Made by a program: the position numbers and the translations under genes | Source: Candidatus Auribacter fodinae | GTDB lineage: Bacteria > Auribacterota > Auribacteria > Auribacterales > Auribacteraceae | Length of the DNA stretch: 64,000 nt | Assembly (NCBI GenBank): GCA_003599815.1 | Contig: QZJZ01000035.1 | Coordinates: 1-64,000 of the forward strand | Direction of reading: 5' to 3' | Notes under the pieces: generated by a model | What the model was told of the DNA's origin: nothing | Databases searched by the model: none | The model's input: only the letters and a program-made list of their open reading frames with translations | In this document: positions 39,401-54,400 of the stretch, piece after piece | Layout of the letters: each line of letters begins with the position of its first letter | How positions within the stretch are numbered: position 1 is the first letter of the stretch

Positions 39401-42400
39401 TATACTTCGTAACATGGCGAGCCAACGGCGCGATGCAATTAAAAAGGCTGAACGCGTTGAGCTGGAAACGGCGAGAACTGAATCGGACGGCATGAAAAAA
39501 GCAGTTACTTCGGTCGTAAGCTATGTTCTGCTCGCTTCAGTGGTGCTTGGTACATTCAGCGGATGCGGTAATAACCAGTCCGACCAACCTCAGCCTGTTC
39601 CGGGCGTAGATACACCGACAACGGTTGACCAGCTTCCGTACGCGAACGTTCTTGATTTTTATAAGCCGTTGGATCCGAATCTTGTTATTGATGAAGCGAC
39701 TCGCATTTCGAATATTGCCTTGCTGGAACAGGCCCGTCAGAGTTTTGAGCTTCAGTTATTACAGCTCAATCAGAAAGGCGATGACAGTTCCACACAGGCG
39801 GTTGAATTACGGACGAAAATCGAGCAGGTCAATAAACGTATACAGGAACTTATATCATTACCTGCGAGCAGGATAATAACATCAGGCAGTGATTCGGCTC
39901 AATTTAAAACCGTTGCAGTAACGGGCCAGCCTGATGTTCAGTTGCCTGCCGAACTGGAACAGGGCCTCCGGGCGACGCTCAGCGACGCGGAATTAAAAGC
40001 TCTTCTCAATGACCTTCGGTTGTTCAGCTTAAACCAGATGATCGACCGTCGCGGGGCTAACGCAACCAAAGACGAGAAACTGAACAAGTTTGACGGATTT
40101 ATCAAAAGCTATTCCGGCCCGACAGATCATCAGGATCATAAATCACTGGTTCGTTACGGGCGTGTGGTGCCCTACGACCAGGCGATCAGCATTTATGCCG
40201 ACCTTGTGGAAGGCGACTACGGCACAGCCCGCCGTAAAGTTGAGGCATTGTTTAAAATCATGGAATACGAAAGCGCCTCAGGCTTACAGGGCGTTATTCG
40301 TTTCGGATATAACACCACAGACGACCTGTTCGAGTCGCCGCTTGCTCCTCTTGGCAACACATCATGGGCGCTGAAATCTATTTTTGCCTACGTGGATATA
40401 ACCGGTGACAGGTCAGTGCTGACCGGAAATAAGGGAGCTGTTCTGAATAAAGCGATGCAGTTTATTCTTTCACAGCAGGTTATGGATCAAAATGATCCTC
40501 GTTACGGCTTGTTTCGCGCGGGTACCAAAACAGAACGGCGCGGAGGAGTAACCGTTGAAACACAGAACGAATTCGTTGTATTCGAGCATCTTGCTGATAT
40601 GCATGACCTTCTGAATTTAGCGTATCGTGTGACAGGCAATCCGGTATTCAAGGAACGCCGTATTCTTCTCGATAATCAGACGCTCAAAACATTGCTGGTT
40701 GATCAGGGCGATACACAGGGCGCCTATTTCAGGCCGAATATCAATCCGGATGGGACATTCGGCAAAGGTATCGCGATTGACGACCTTACATGGGCAGGCA
40801 GTATGGTGCTTACCATGGAACATGTTCCTCTTGAACGGAGAATGGAATTAGCGCGCAGGCTGATTACTCATGTACGCAATAATTTCGTGGTGGAGCAGGA
40901 TATATCGAATATGAAACAGCCCGCTCCGGCTCAGGCTGTGGTTATGAATCAGTCGCTTATCAATGAACGTACCTCCACGCCCCGCCCGAAATCGGTTATA
41001 GGCGTTAAATTCTTTGATGGCGTATTCGGCGATGAGTTCATACAGGAAATGAACTGGGATGACCCGTCGGTTATGTCTGTTCAGTTTGAAGCGACGCTGG
41101 GGTATGTTCATCTTTTGTTTCAGACAGCTGCTCTCTCGAATAATGCGCAGGAACGCGCCCAGCTTATGCGGGAAGCGCGGTTCCTGCTGGATAATATAGT
41201 CAAATACCACAAACTGAATAGTCAGGACAAAGGGCTCGCGTATTCGACACGCAACATTTCGGAAGTGCAGACCACGCTGGAATCGATAATCGCTACCGAT
41301 ACATATAGGACGATACTTGGGATATGGGCTAACCCTCGGTTGATGTGGACATTTCTCGGCGCGACGGAATCATCACTGCAGGGTACGCGCAATGTCTTGG
41401 TAAAGACCGACGGAACACAGCCGCTGGTAACTGATCCTATGCAGGAAATTCGCCAGCAGATGGGATTGCGGCAGGGACTCTTTTCCGATGCGACAGGCAC
41501 ACCTCAGACTGCGCCGGTAGTGACGCCGCAGTTGACGCCGCAGGGACTTGTGCCTCCGGTGGTATCAGGGCTGAGTACCTTTGTTATCGACGCCAAAACA
41601 GGCCAAGTCGTGCACCCGCCCACAAAATATGGCACCAGCGCTATAGGCAGTGCGGAAACGCCGTCAGTCGGAACGGTTATGCGCGATGATTTCCGTTCTG
41701 TTCTCCGCTTTTTGCAAAACGCCACGGATTTAGTCAGTTTCGGCGTGGATGATATTGACAGTTGGAAAGGCTCGTTTTACACCCCGTCGGCATGGACGGT
41801 TAACAGATCGGCACTGCAGGGGTTCACTCCGGTACAGGGGAAGGAATATACTGCGAGTATCGTTAACGGCGAGCTGGTTGTACTGAACGACACAGCTGTT
41901 CCTCTGCAGAAAATCCGGCAGTTAGCGCCCGTGAGTGCGGGAGACCGTTTTACTGTCAGTATTTCAGGGAACAATATAACGATTCGTTCTACACTGTCAG
42001 GTACTGAATATGACAGGTACGGCGATTTTTCAGGAACGACCAAAGGGATTTACAGTGATAAGGGCGCACCGTTCGTATTGTCTCTTTCCGATTATCCTGA
42101 ACTGGCATCGTTGCCGAAGAACGTTACATTAAACGCCCGCATAGGCGCTGACCGAAAGAGCCTGATGATTACACAACAGTCGCCATTACTGCAGGCGAGC
42201 GTCCAGTCGGTTCTTGGTACCAGTTTCTACGCGCCGGACGGAGTGCAGTTTAAAATCATGGCGAATCCTGACGGGACGGTGCGTATCACGGAACAAACAG
42301 ATGTGGCGTCACTGCATCAGAATCCATGGACGCCGAATATTACGCCAAAAGATTTTCCGATTATGTTTCAGGCGTTACGCGCTAAAGGCGTCAGTGCGTT

Positions 42401-45400
42401 GTACGTGAACACTGAACCGCTTGTTCTCAGCAGTACAGTTCAGGGTATGGATTCGCGCCAGTATTATTACCAGCTTATTGAAGCCGCGCGGCGTGAAGGC
42501 ATAAAGGTATACGCCATACAGGGGCATCCAGATTGGGTAACGCAGTCTGGCGCAAGTACTGCGTCGTTATATATTGATGAACTTGGCAAAAAACAGTTGG
42601 ATTTTGACGGATATATCCTTGATGTCCAGCCGGACAATCTGCCGCAATGGATAAGCGGTAGCGCTGAACTGCGCGCGAAATTTTCAACCGCTCATGTTCA
42701 GATAATCAAAACGCTTACAGAAAAGATAAACTATTACGCCGGCGAACGCATTCCGGTTATGTCCTACCAGTCGAGCAGTGTACTCACTGAAGGGGTACCG
42801 CAACTGCCTACGAATTCTGATGTTCTGGTTATTCGCGCGACTACGTCCGAGGAAATACTTAAACAAGTCAGGGCGATGAATCCCGACAAGACGTTCCGTA
42901 TTTATATTGAGGGCGGGATGCAGAAGGATCCGAAGAAGACGTTTCTGTTCCGCGAGCAGGATATGAAATCCGTTCTGCAGGAGGTGACACTGGCGTTACG
43001 TTCTGACGTTCAGTTCGGGCGGAATTTTGCCGGGTTTGTCGTTAATCAGGATACGGGAGAGGATCTCCTGCATCTCCTTCGTAACGGTACGGGGCGTGAT
43101 ATGCAGGCGCGTATAAAAGACAGCTTTTATCGAGCTCCTGACGGCGCGATATATCTTGTCAGCAATCTATATAATATGCTGGTCGCGGGCGCGAAACCGG
43201 AACTTTTGCATAAAGGGCAGACCGACCCGACGCAGGGACATGAAGTTGTCCAGACCCTGAACGCGCGTCTTGAAGCGCTGGCGCGCGGTATATCCGGCGC
43301 GGGAAATATTGACCATATGATCCGCTCTGTTGTGGAAACAATCCACCGTGACAGGCCGACTATTCTTTCCGATTCGCCTCCGCTCGGCGCTGAAATCGGG
43401 TCGCTGGTATCGTTGCTGAACATTATATGGGGTGAACAGTATACTGATATCGGTTCGATTACCGGCGTGGAAATCATCGGGCGGGACGCAAATGGTAAAA
43501 TCGTTAAACGGTGGACTGATATTGTCAATAATCCTGTGCCCATTGTGGTAAGCCAGCAGAGCAATATTGCCCGGCTTGAAGTAAAGGCAACTGTTTCAGC
43601 GTCTACAGATACAAAAGACATATTCCCTGCCTATATCGGGTTCCTGACGCATCATCCGGGAAGCGGCGGCGTGGTGACTGAGGCGTCATCCGATGAGTTC
43701 ACCCTGAAACCGGGCGAGAGCACGTCTGTGTCATTTAATGTGGAAGTTACTCGCCAGGGATTCAGCGGGTTCAGCCTTGTTCTTTTTAACGGCAAAAAGT
43801 TCAGTTCAGCCACAAAAGTGGTTGATATGGCTGGCAGTTTCGGGCATCGCTGGAACCTTCTTGCGGAATGGATACGCGGACATGCCGATTCGTTTCCGCA
43901 ATTCTATCTTGATGCGACATCCAAAGACACAGGGCTCAAAGTGAATGAAGCGGGAATTTACGCCAGCACGGTCACAACACAGATCGCAATTCAGGACTTC
44001 ACTATAACTGATTTTTCACGTGAACGCGGAGAAACGCTTGCCGGGTTGCTGTCCAGTTCCGGTGTATCGTCGCTGGTTCTTGACGGCTCGAAAATCGCTG
44101 AACTGATCAATACCAGCAAGGATCGTCAAGGCGCTCAGACATCAGTCTCTGAATTCGTAAACGCACTGGGCCGTTCTGGCATAAAAGTGCACATGATGAT
44201 CGGAAATAAGACGTGGCTGGACGATACGTCTCCGTATCTTGTGCTGAAACGTGATTTGAATACCATGTTCGGCTTGAAAATACCGTATTCCGGTGTGGTT
44301 ATTAATCTTGACCTTGATCCCAACGGATTGCTGTACAAAGAGATATCGACACTTGTGAAGAACGAGGGGTTCGCTGAACCGGTTTTGTACCAGCCTACGG
44401 TGTATCAATCCTCAGCGGGACCGACAAGCGCGCTTGGCTCACGGGCTGATTTGCTGAAGAACCTTCGTTCCGGCGCAGATCGCCTGCTTTTGACCGGAAC
44501 TACCATAGATGAGGTGAAAACGGTTCTGTCGCAACTAGGTAATCCGTCTCCGGCTGATCTTCAGGGGCTTGCTCAGATTGTTACTGAGGACGACCTGAAA
44601 GATTTCATTAAAACAGGGTATCCCAACCTGTCGAGAATCGAGAAATTATTGTTTAATTTCGCCAGCATCAAGCGTCTGCCGCTGGTTCAGCTTGGCGAAG
44701 TCGCCTCGGATGTGAAAATGGTCACTCCGGCGAATATATACCAGCCGGCGGATGGAACTCCGTATGTGTCCGTTAATGTTGAGCATGTAGGGAATGCTGA
44801 TGTCGGACATTTTAACGCGGTTGTAGAACTGAGCAATACATACACCGGTGAACGAAAAACGGTGTCGTTCCCGGTACTGTTAAAGAAAGGCGAGAAGCGG
44901 ATTGTCAATATACCTATTGAGAATCTTGAACCCGGGCAGTGGCGGTACGACGTCAGTTTTGTTCCCGATTATTACGAGCGGCTCCCATCGTACATTCACA
45001 GTATGCCCCTTGCGCCGTCGGGAACGTCAGTTAAGGTCGGGCAGTTTGATTTTACGACGTATGCCCAGCAACGCGATATAGGTGAGCGAACGGTTACTGT
45101 CGCAGGCGTTGATTTTCAGCTGATAGAACGGTACGGACCTGACAACAGGCCTGCTGTCAGGTTCTATGATGAAGCGGGTAAACCGGTCATAATGGCGCTG
45201 GATGACCTTCGCAAAGGTGTCTCGTATGGATTGGGCCCCTCAAAAATATTTGTCAACGTCAGCAAAACAATTTTTAATGAATGGGCTGTGGAAGTTGGCG
45301 GCGAGGAAGTCACTATTGGCCAGTACCGCGACGGCAGGGAAGTTTTGTCTATCGGCATTCCTCATAAAGCGCGGGTATTTGGCTTTATTCAGAAAGGATT

Positions 45401-48400
45401 GCCGAAAATAACCGTTTCCGATGTAAAAATTACCAGCGACGACCAGTTTATTGACAGCCACCAGTCGCAGATCGTACCTATACAATTAAGTACACCGGTT
45501 ACGGTAGACGGCTACACGGTGCTTTTTAACAAAACATTGCTTGAGGATATTTTCGAGCTGGTGGTCACAGGGACTGACGGGCAGATCACCCGCCGTACAT
45601 TTCATAAGAATAATCCGATGCGGTCAGTTGTGCTTGGCAATAAACTGCTGATATTCGGCACCAACTCGAAAAACCAGACTGTGGGAGTTATTTCCGATTT
45701 CGTGCGGGCGAATGTGTCGTTTAGTGTGAGCAATACGGGAACGAGCCTGTTGCGGTATCAGCCGGAAATAGCGTTCCAGCATCCGCTGGTAGGTGAAATA
45801 TCCATTCCTTCTGAAGAACATGTGACTATACATCCGGGTCAGTCCCACACCACTACCGCCACATTCCCGATACCGGTGGATGTACTTGCTGTGGACAAAA
45901 TGCAGATGGACAGCCTGCTTACCCGTACTCAGAAAATAGCTGATTCATATAGCCGGTTTCTCACTGAAGGGCGTATAAAAGTCGATAGCGGAGAATTGCT
46001 CCAGAAAGATTATGCCGCTCAGATTCAAACACGGCAACAGGCATTTATGACTGATATTACGGCTGTGCTGAACGAGCTGTCAACATTGGTTACTGCTATT
46101 CAGTCAAAGAACCTGACTCAGGAGCTGGCGTTGGAAGGTACTGTAAGCCTTGCACAACGAAAAATACAGATCACCGATGTCGTTAACAGGATACAACGGG
46201 CTCAGCCATCGGATTTTGATCGTCTTTATATTGATGCGGTACAGGTTGTTACGTCGGTAAAACGCGACCTCGGAGACCTGTCTACTCAGGAACTGGGATA
46301 CCGGTTATCCATACTTGATCTTGCCAATATGCTTGGCGAACCTGTCTTTTTGCTCGGGCCCGGCGGCGAGAATATGGGGCCGCTGGTTCGTGAAGTGGTC
46401 ATTGATCCGGTAATGAACAAAACCATGCCCCAGCAGATACGCCGTGTGGCGAAGGTTGAGCCGTTTATTATCGAGGGTGTTTTTTCCGAAAAGGATGTGT
46501 TTCAGCGCCTCACTGATATTCAGGGCGCGGAACTGAATTATTCAACAGGTTTCAGCCAGTTGTTTTTCCTGAATCAGGAACTGCATCGGGTGCGAAGCGC
46601 GGATATACCGACAGCGGAGCTCGCCGCTAAAATCGCGCAGGAAAATATCGGTATACTTCAGCACGACCTGAAATATGCCCGAACAGTAAAACGCGCTGAT
46701 ATGTATACTGCATTTGCGACCGAGCTAACCGCTGTTCAGCCTGAGGATCCCGCGCATATCATCGAGACAATGGTTATTGTAGAAAAAGCGGTCGGAGACC
46801 TGAGCCATAACATCATTGCGCGATTCCTGATGGGTGACCAGAAAACATTCCTTACCAGCATGCCTGTCACGACACAGAGTATGCAGCAGCTTTTCCAGCG
46901 TATCGCCGGGAGCTCTTCAATGGCTGAGGTTGACGGACATATAGAAACGTTCATGAAAGGGCAGGACAAGGCGGAAATCGAACGGGTTAAACAATCTGTA
47001 CACAGGATCGTGACTAGCGACTCGCAAATCAAGGAAAAAGCGCTGGCTATGACTGTTGTGGTTCTTGATGAGATGAACCTGAAAAACGATTTCGCTCTGG
47101 AATCTATTGCCAAATTACGGCAGTTCTATACCAATGACCGTGATATTCTCCCCAACCTGATAGCTCATCTGAAGAAGTACAAAGGTCAGTCGTTATCGTG
47201 GAGCGAGATGAACAGTATTATTAAATCCTATGCCGCCCAGCATGGTAAACAATATGAATATTACGGTACCTACGTCGGGCAGAATATCGACGAAACCATC
47301 AGGTATATGGAAATGAACCATAACCGCAGCCGTATGCGTTTGTTTGCGTTGGGTGTTATGGAAGAGCGCATTAAAGCGGATGAGATTTCGCGCAACGTCA
47401 ACGCTCTCGGAACCGCTACGGATGACCAGATCAGGCAGGCGCAGACTGCATACCAGCGCGCCGCGGCGTATTATTTTCAGCTTATCGGCGTGAACCGTGA
47501 TTTTGAGATTATCACGGACTTCAATACTATGATCAGTCGTGTGGAAGCATCGTCATTGCCTCGTGCCGACAAAGACAGGGTGATCGATAGAATCAAAAAA
47601 CATCGCAGTGATTATGCCCAGTATCTGGATTATATCTCCGTACGTGAAGCTGAACTGACAACAGCGCAACAGCAGGTCAAAGTGCGCCAGCAGGCTGTCA
47701 CTGATGCCAAAGCTCTGCTTGCCAAACTTGAAGCTGTTCAGAAAACCCATACCGAATACGTTGCCGACTTGAACACCTTCCGAAATGATTCATGGCAGAA
47801 ATATCAGGACGCCATACGGGCATTGCCCGCTCCAAAAGCGATAGAATTTATTAATAAAGTGTATGGTGTTTATGGAGATATATTACGGACTGAAGTTACC
47901 GATGCCCAGCAGGCATTGATCGCCAAACAAATGATCACACGGGAAATGGAACAGAACCGGAAACGTGTTGCAGAACTGAATGACCAGTATTACAAGGAAC
48001 CAGTTGCCGCGCGGCGTCAAATCATTCTTACTGAAATACGTGATTTGAAAGAAAAAATATATCAGGCTGAGTCCCAGCTTGCTTTTTACGCATGGTATAT
48101 ACCGCAAATCACTGACCGGGTAAAAGCAACTCAACAGCGGCTCTCCCAGTTGCAAGGCGCGGCGCGCGATCTTGGAGGAAGGATTGATCCTTCTCAATGG
48201 CAGACAGTTATGGATACAGCGGCGAAATTTATTGCTGATGAGCGGGGTGGATCAGCAGCATTTGTTGATACATACGATAAACTTGCGGCGGGGCGTAACG
48301 CTTTGATGTCTGATATGCGTTCTTTAACAAAAGGATATGCATATCCTTTAACGACAGATGAAGTTCTGCAGGATATGGAAAATACACTGCCGGTATTCAG

Positions 48401-51400
48401 CAGGCAGTTACAGACGCAGATTCGCCTGATGTCGAAACAGATAGATCAGGCGTCCGGCGTCATTACCCGCCAGGATGATGCGGGTACGGCATATAGTACG
48501 CTGGCGCAGGAAATTATGAAGGACGCTCAGTTCCGTCAGGTTGTTTCTGTTCCTGATGGATCGACAGTGAAATTGACCTCTGTATCCGTGTCGCAGTTTG
48601 ACGCGGCGGGATTCACACAAAGACTGCAGGACTTAGCAGGCAGACTGCGACAGGCGAAAACCTATCAGCAGGCACAGGCAATAAGCTCTGAATTGAGCGC
48701 CCTGAACAAAGAATTTCAGGATTATTTCGTCCGCCTGCAAAAAACAGCGGAAGATAAAGCGCCCACACTGACGTTTGAATTTCAAATCGTGTCTAAGGGT
48801 AAGGTGGTTACTACTGTCACCACTTCAATTACCCAGCGTACGGATATTGGCAGGGTTACCGGTTATGCGGTATCTGTTAAGCCGGCGGGAAAGCAGGCAA
48901 TCAACCTGACAGGCACAGGAGTAATGGGCAGTACTGCTCCGGTATATCAGGGCATTGCCGATTTCAGAATGAGTACACTGCTTCTTGAAGACTGGATTAC
49001 CCAGACTAAAGAGAATGCTGACGATATCTCTATTATATCTCAGGGATTGACACTGGAAATCAAAAAACGAGCCCCGATTTCACCAATCACGGTCACTATC
49101 CCTCAGAATACCCGTATTTTTGTTGATGGAAAATGGAAGGATATACCGAAAGGCAGTTATACGATAAAAGGAACATTCGTTGAAGCTATGGAAGAACTCG
49201 ATGCGCTTATTGACGCTCTGGAGGAACCGGCGGGAACAGCTCGTATCCGTGTCGCGGCGCTGGATTCACTGCGGGCGGCACTGCAGAAAGCGCATTCTGA
49301 GATACCTGTCGTTCCGGCAGGAAAAACGTTTCTCGCTGATCCTGCCGCAGAAAAGATCACTATGAAGACAGCAGTGAAAAACGCGGAAGAGAATGTCGCC
49401 ATTGCCGAAGCTTTGCTGAAACAGTCAACGTCGTCTTTTGAAGTCGCCAAATGGGCGGTAGAACAGGCTGAAGCGGGTATTACCCAGGCGTCTGCTGACC
49501 TCACCAGCGCTGAAACAGCTCTTACCACAGCGAAAGACAAAGTAACCAAGGCCCGCAGGGATTCTCTCAAAGAATTCTCAGAGATGTTTGAACTGTTGAC
49601 AGGCAATGATTACAGCGCCTACGTGGCGTCTCATGCGGACGAGAATCAGTTCCGCGTAACGCTTAATACCGCTCACCTCGGACCGCAGAACAAAGCATTG
49701 CTTGATACGCTGAAAAAAATGGCTCTGCCTCCGGTAGACCTGAAACAGCGGTACAGTGTGTACGGCGAACCGATATCATTTAATTACAGTGACTTATCGC
49801 TCGGCAGTGTGACCCGGTCGTATCTGAGCCTTGATATTGCATTGAGCGGCGGGCTCTATACGATCAAATGGCATCCGACAGAGCCCGGCAGGATCGACAT
49901 TTTTATGTCGTATACTATCGATACAAAAGGATTTGAAATGGACCGCTATAACAATCAGCGGCGTCATTTCCTGACAATGCTTCGCAACATAGCGTCACGC
50001 GAACAGTTTGTTGTCCTCGGCAGTAAAGTCGAGCAGGTCAGCAAATCGATAGACGAGTACCGTGACGCGGTAAGCTGGTTGCAATATCTTGAAATAAACG
50101 TACGGAACGCGCAGGAAAACAAGGTTCGTGCGGAGTTGAATCTTGCTCGCGCCCGGCAGTTCCTCACAACACAGCAGTTCTCTTTAATTCGCCAGCGCGA
50201 GGCGCTCAACAGCCGCCAGCGTGAACTGACTATCGCGCAGTCTATTTTGCAAAGAGTGCAGGTAGAAGCGAATGACACTGTTACCGATGACGAGCTCCTT
50301 GGATCGTTCAGGCCGCAACAGCAGTATACTGTGGCTGACGACGAGGGCGATCTCGCGAAAAAGAGCGACCTGCTCAGTGACAGCGATAAGGGACTCGACA
50401 GCATGCAGAAACGTGATGCCGTATTCGCCAAACTTTTTGCGCGTATTATTTATGGCATTGTCGGACTGATCTTTACCTTATTTAAACTGGACAGCGCCAA
50501 AAAATTGTTGAACAAAAAGGATATCAGGGAAGAACAGGAAAAAGACCGACAGGCGGAACAGGCGAGAACCGGATTATTGAAAAAACTTGTGAAATACCTT
50601 TCCCTCGATAGTGTTACAGTGTCGGAAATAGTCCCGTTCTCCGGGCGTCGCGAACTGAATCTTGCCAGAAATAAACGCCAGTTTACCAGAGCGGGACGGC
50701 TGATGAAAAGATGGGGTGTTGATACCTTTGCGGTTGTCGGTGACGCAATGAAGGAAAAAGGAAAATTTATTGATGAGGATGTCTTAAGCTATAAGGATTT
50801 ATTCGCAAAGGAACGCTATGAGGGAATGACCCGCATAGAAAAATGGACATATCAGTCACGATTGTTTTTCCGGCTGTTCAGAGGATCCGTTGATGATACG
50901 CTGGCATCAAAGAAGTTTAAACGGGTGTGGCTCGGTTTATCGCTGGCGGCAGGCATTTTTGTTCTGCCGTTTGTTCCGCTTCCCGCGTTCGGATTGCTGG
51001 GCGGCTTGGCGAGTACCATTACCATGCCGTGGTTTGTGTGGGCTCCTCTAATGTATATACTGCCGCGCACATTATATAATGTTACTGTTCTGAGCATGGC
51101 GGCGTTCGGCGTGGCGAAACTGCTGGTATTTATAGCGTTCTCATTATTTAAATGGGCGTTCACCAAAGCGTTGTACGCTGTATTCCTGCCTGTAATGCCG
51201 TTCCTTGTACTCGGGCAGAAGATAATAACAGCTGTGACCGGGCTGAAGTTTAATGTTGCTGATGTACAGAACCTGCCGTCATTTATTGTCGGGCTGGGCG
51301 GCAAGATATACCGGACACTCCGCGCACCGTTGCGCAACCAGACTCCGGCTGGCAAGGATTTTTCCATAGATTTCAGCCAGCGGGTACTCGAAAAAGCGCG

Positions 51401-54400
51401 TAGCTGGGTACGTGATAACGGTTTGGGCGAACTTGAGAACCTGCCTGCGGCAGAGGCTCAAAAGATAATAAACAGTTTTGTTGTCGAGGAAACGATCAAA
51501 ACAACAAAACATGTTGTATTTCAGGATGAAGGCAACTCACTTCGTGTTAATATCGGCAGTGCTGTCGATGATTTGCGCTTGAGTCCCGGAATATTTGCCA
51601 ATATGCCGGCTATTTATGTACCGTTCTTTTTACCGACCAAGGCTCATTTTAATAAATGGTTCTGGGGGATTATGATTCAGAACGTCACTCAGTCTTTGCA
51701 GTACGCGGCGTCAATGGGCGCCCGCGCCCTGCGCGGAGCAGAGCGGGGAGCTATCGCCAAGCACGCTGTCTTCTCGCATATCGTATCCAAGTCCGAGCTG
51801 GATATACATTCGTTCCTTTTCATGGTTCAGCCCCGATGGCTTGTCGGGCATTTGCATGTTATCCGTGAGGAACTTTTAGGCGGGCGTATTGTCATTGACC
51901 TCGCATTTAACGATGCCCGTGAACTGGAAAACAAACAGGCGCCTGAAGGCGTTCAACAATGGGATAATCTTGAGGATTACGTCAATTACCTGATAGAGAA
52001 CAATGCTGAATTACCGGAACTGAACGAAGAGGCTCTGCACCAGATTTTTACCGGTAATTTTCCGATAGAGTTTAATTTTCCGGCAGAGATGTCCGAAGAA
52101 CAGCGTCAGGCATTCAGGGATCATGTCACCGCCCAGTTCGATCAGCTTGTCCAGCTCGCGGCAGGGTATTACAGGGCATACCCTGACGAGTTCAATCCAT
52201 TCTATGGGCCGGGTGAGAATGTGACGTTCAGCGGCCATTTCCCTGACGTATCTCTGCTCGATGATGGTGACAGAGGCGCACTGGGGACATATGAACCGAC
52301 GGAAGGCATTTTCTATGTTCGCGGCAACTATTTCGGCGGATTGAATTACGCGCCGGGCGGTATTGTGGTGAAAGAAAAAGATGGAAAACTGGAGTTCGTA
52401 CCGACCGGAGAACCGGTGCGCGTTGAGTATCAGCAGAAAGAAGAACACGGCAAAGGGCCGAGCAAAATACCGGGTACGAAAGCGACCAATCTTAACGCGA
52501 TTATGCTTGCCATTCAGGGACAAACATACCTTTCACGCCGTGTTGAGCCACAGCCTGACGGGACAAAGAAGGTATTCATCGAGTTCAGGGACGCTCATCA
52601 AGATCATTTACCTGAAGTTCAGACGGCTAAAGAGGAATTTGAGGAACAGAACGAACAACGCGGACAGCGATTCAGAAGAGGCTGGTGGAAAGTTGCCAAA
52701 AAGCTGTTTGTCAACATATTTGACGAAACGACAGGGCAATATGTATCCGTTAACCTGAACACAAAATTGGGATTCGAGCCGTTTGCAGGGTTTAAGGGGT
52801 TCCTTGCGCGCTGGAAGACACTGACGGTCGGCGCTGTACTCGGCGTTCTGCCTGTATCACTGTACGGTTGGTTACAGGATCCGATCAACGCCGCAATGCA
52901 GGCGGCGTATAGCCCTGCTCTGGTGAAAAAGGCCTCTGAATATGAAATGTATACAAATGCGCAGGTGTATAGCGCCATTGGTACTGAAGTTTCTGATATA
53001 GAAAGAATTCTAAACAACGCGCGCTTTAAGTTAGGCGATGTATCTCTGCGTTTTCCTGATGAGAGCGAACTGCAGTCTCCTGAAGGGCGCGAAGCGTTTG
53101 CGGCAATGTTATACGATATAGCCCGTAATGTGGATATCCATATGCCTCGTGAATTGTTTATCGCGAATGCGGATATCCTGCTCGACACGCATAGGTCAAT
53201 ACTTGATTTCCTCATTGCAGTTGAGCTGAGCAGACTGCGTGAAAGACGTGAACAGAACAATTCGTTTATCACGTCATGGGAAAAAGGGCTCACGGAATAC
53301 GGCGCCGCGCTAATGAATGTGCAGGAATATCTCCACAAAATCGGAACGGTATTTCCTCAGAATTCAAATCAGCAGAAGGCATTACGGTATCTTGCGGCTA
53401 TTCCGGGGATGTCGGATGAGCAAATATCTTTTGATGTTCAGGGGGAAACCGAGCCGCGTGCTTTTGACCTGCGGACAGCATATCGGATAGGCGTATACAA
53501 TCGAACCTCGCAGAACTATATGGCGGCGTATAATCATATTGCGGGGATGACCTATCACGGCTCGCACGATGATAACGTGCACCGTTCCGGCGCTCTTGAA
53601 GCGCAACTTGGCGACAGGGGGCGTGAGCCTATTCTGCGCCTCGGACAGGAACGAAACGAACTGCAGGGTACCCGTTCGTGGGCAAAGATATCGCCCAAAG
53701 GCCCGCTCGCTATATTTCAGATGAAAACCATGGCTAAACGCCTGCGCAATGTTGACTCAACCAATCCGGCGGCTGTTTTTATGCGGGAACTGGTTGATGT
53801 CGCCAATAGAAACGGCACGCCGATAGACCGGATCATAATACATGACGGCAGGGGCAATGCTCCGTCCTCCAACCCGGCTGAATGGCACATTATCGTGGTG
53901 AGTGATTCTCAAACGTTCCTTGCAACTCCCGACGCTTTGCGCCCGTTGCTGAGAAAGGCTCTCGAATCACCGCAACTGAGCGGGCTGGCAGTCAATGAGA
54001 AAGCAATTCAGGTGATTCATCGTGAAGGGCTTAATACCCTTGCGAAATTCAATGCTCTGACCGGCAACGGCTACGAACTTGAAGCGTATAACGAAATAAC
54101 GGAACGCATGCGATCAGCGGCCTCCGCGCGTGTGGGAAAATGGATACATGGGATACGGATATTATTCGGAGTTGATAATGAACAGGAAATCGGCAAAGTT
54201 ATGGAGCCGGTCAGCAAGCTTGCCGGCAAACAGGCTCAAGCCGACCCATTGATTGCCGGGCTGAAAGCATCGTACGCGAAGAAAAAATCGTTTCTCAATA
54301 CTATTCGCAGTTTTATTACGATTTCCGAGTCTAATCTTTTTGATAAATTAATAACCGTACCCCTTATGTTCATCATCAAGAACAGCTTGCCTCTGGGACT

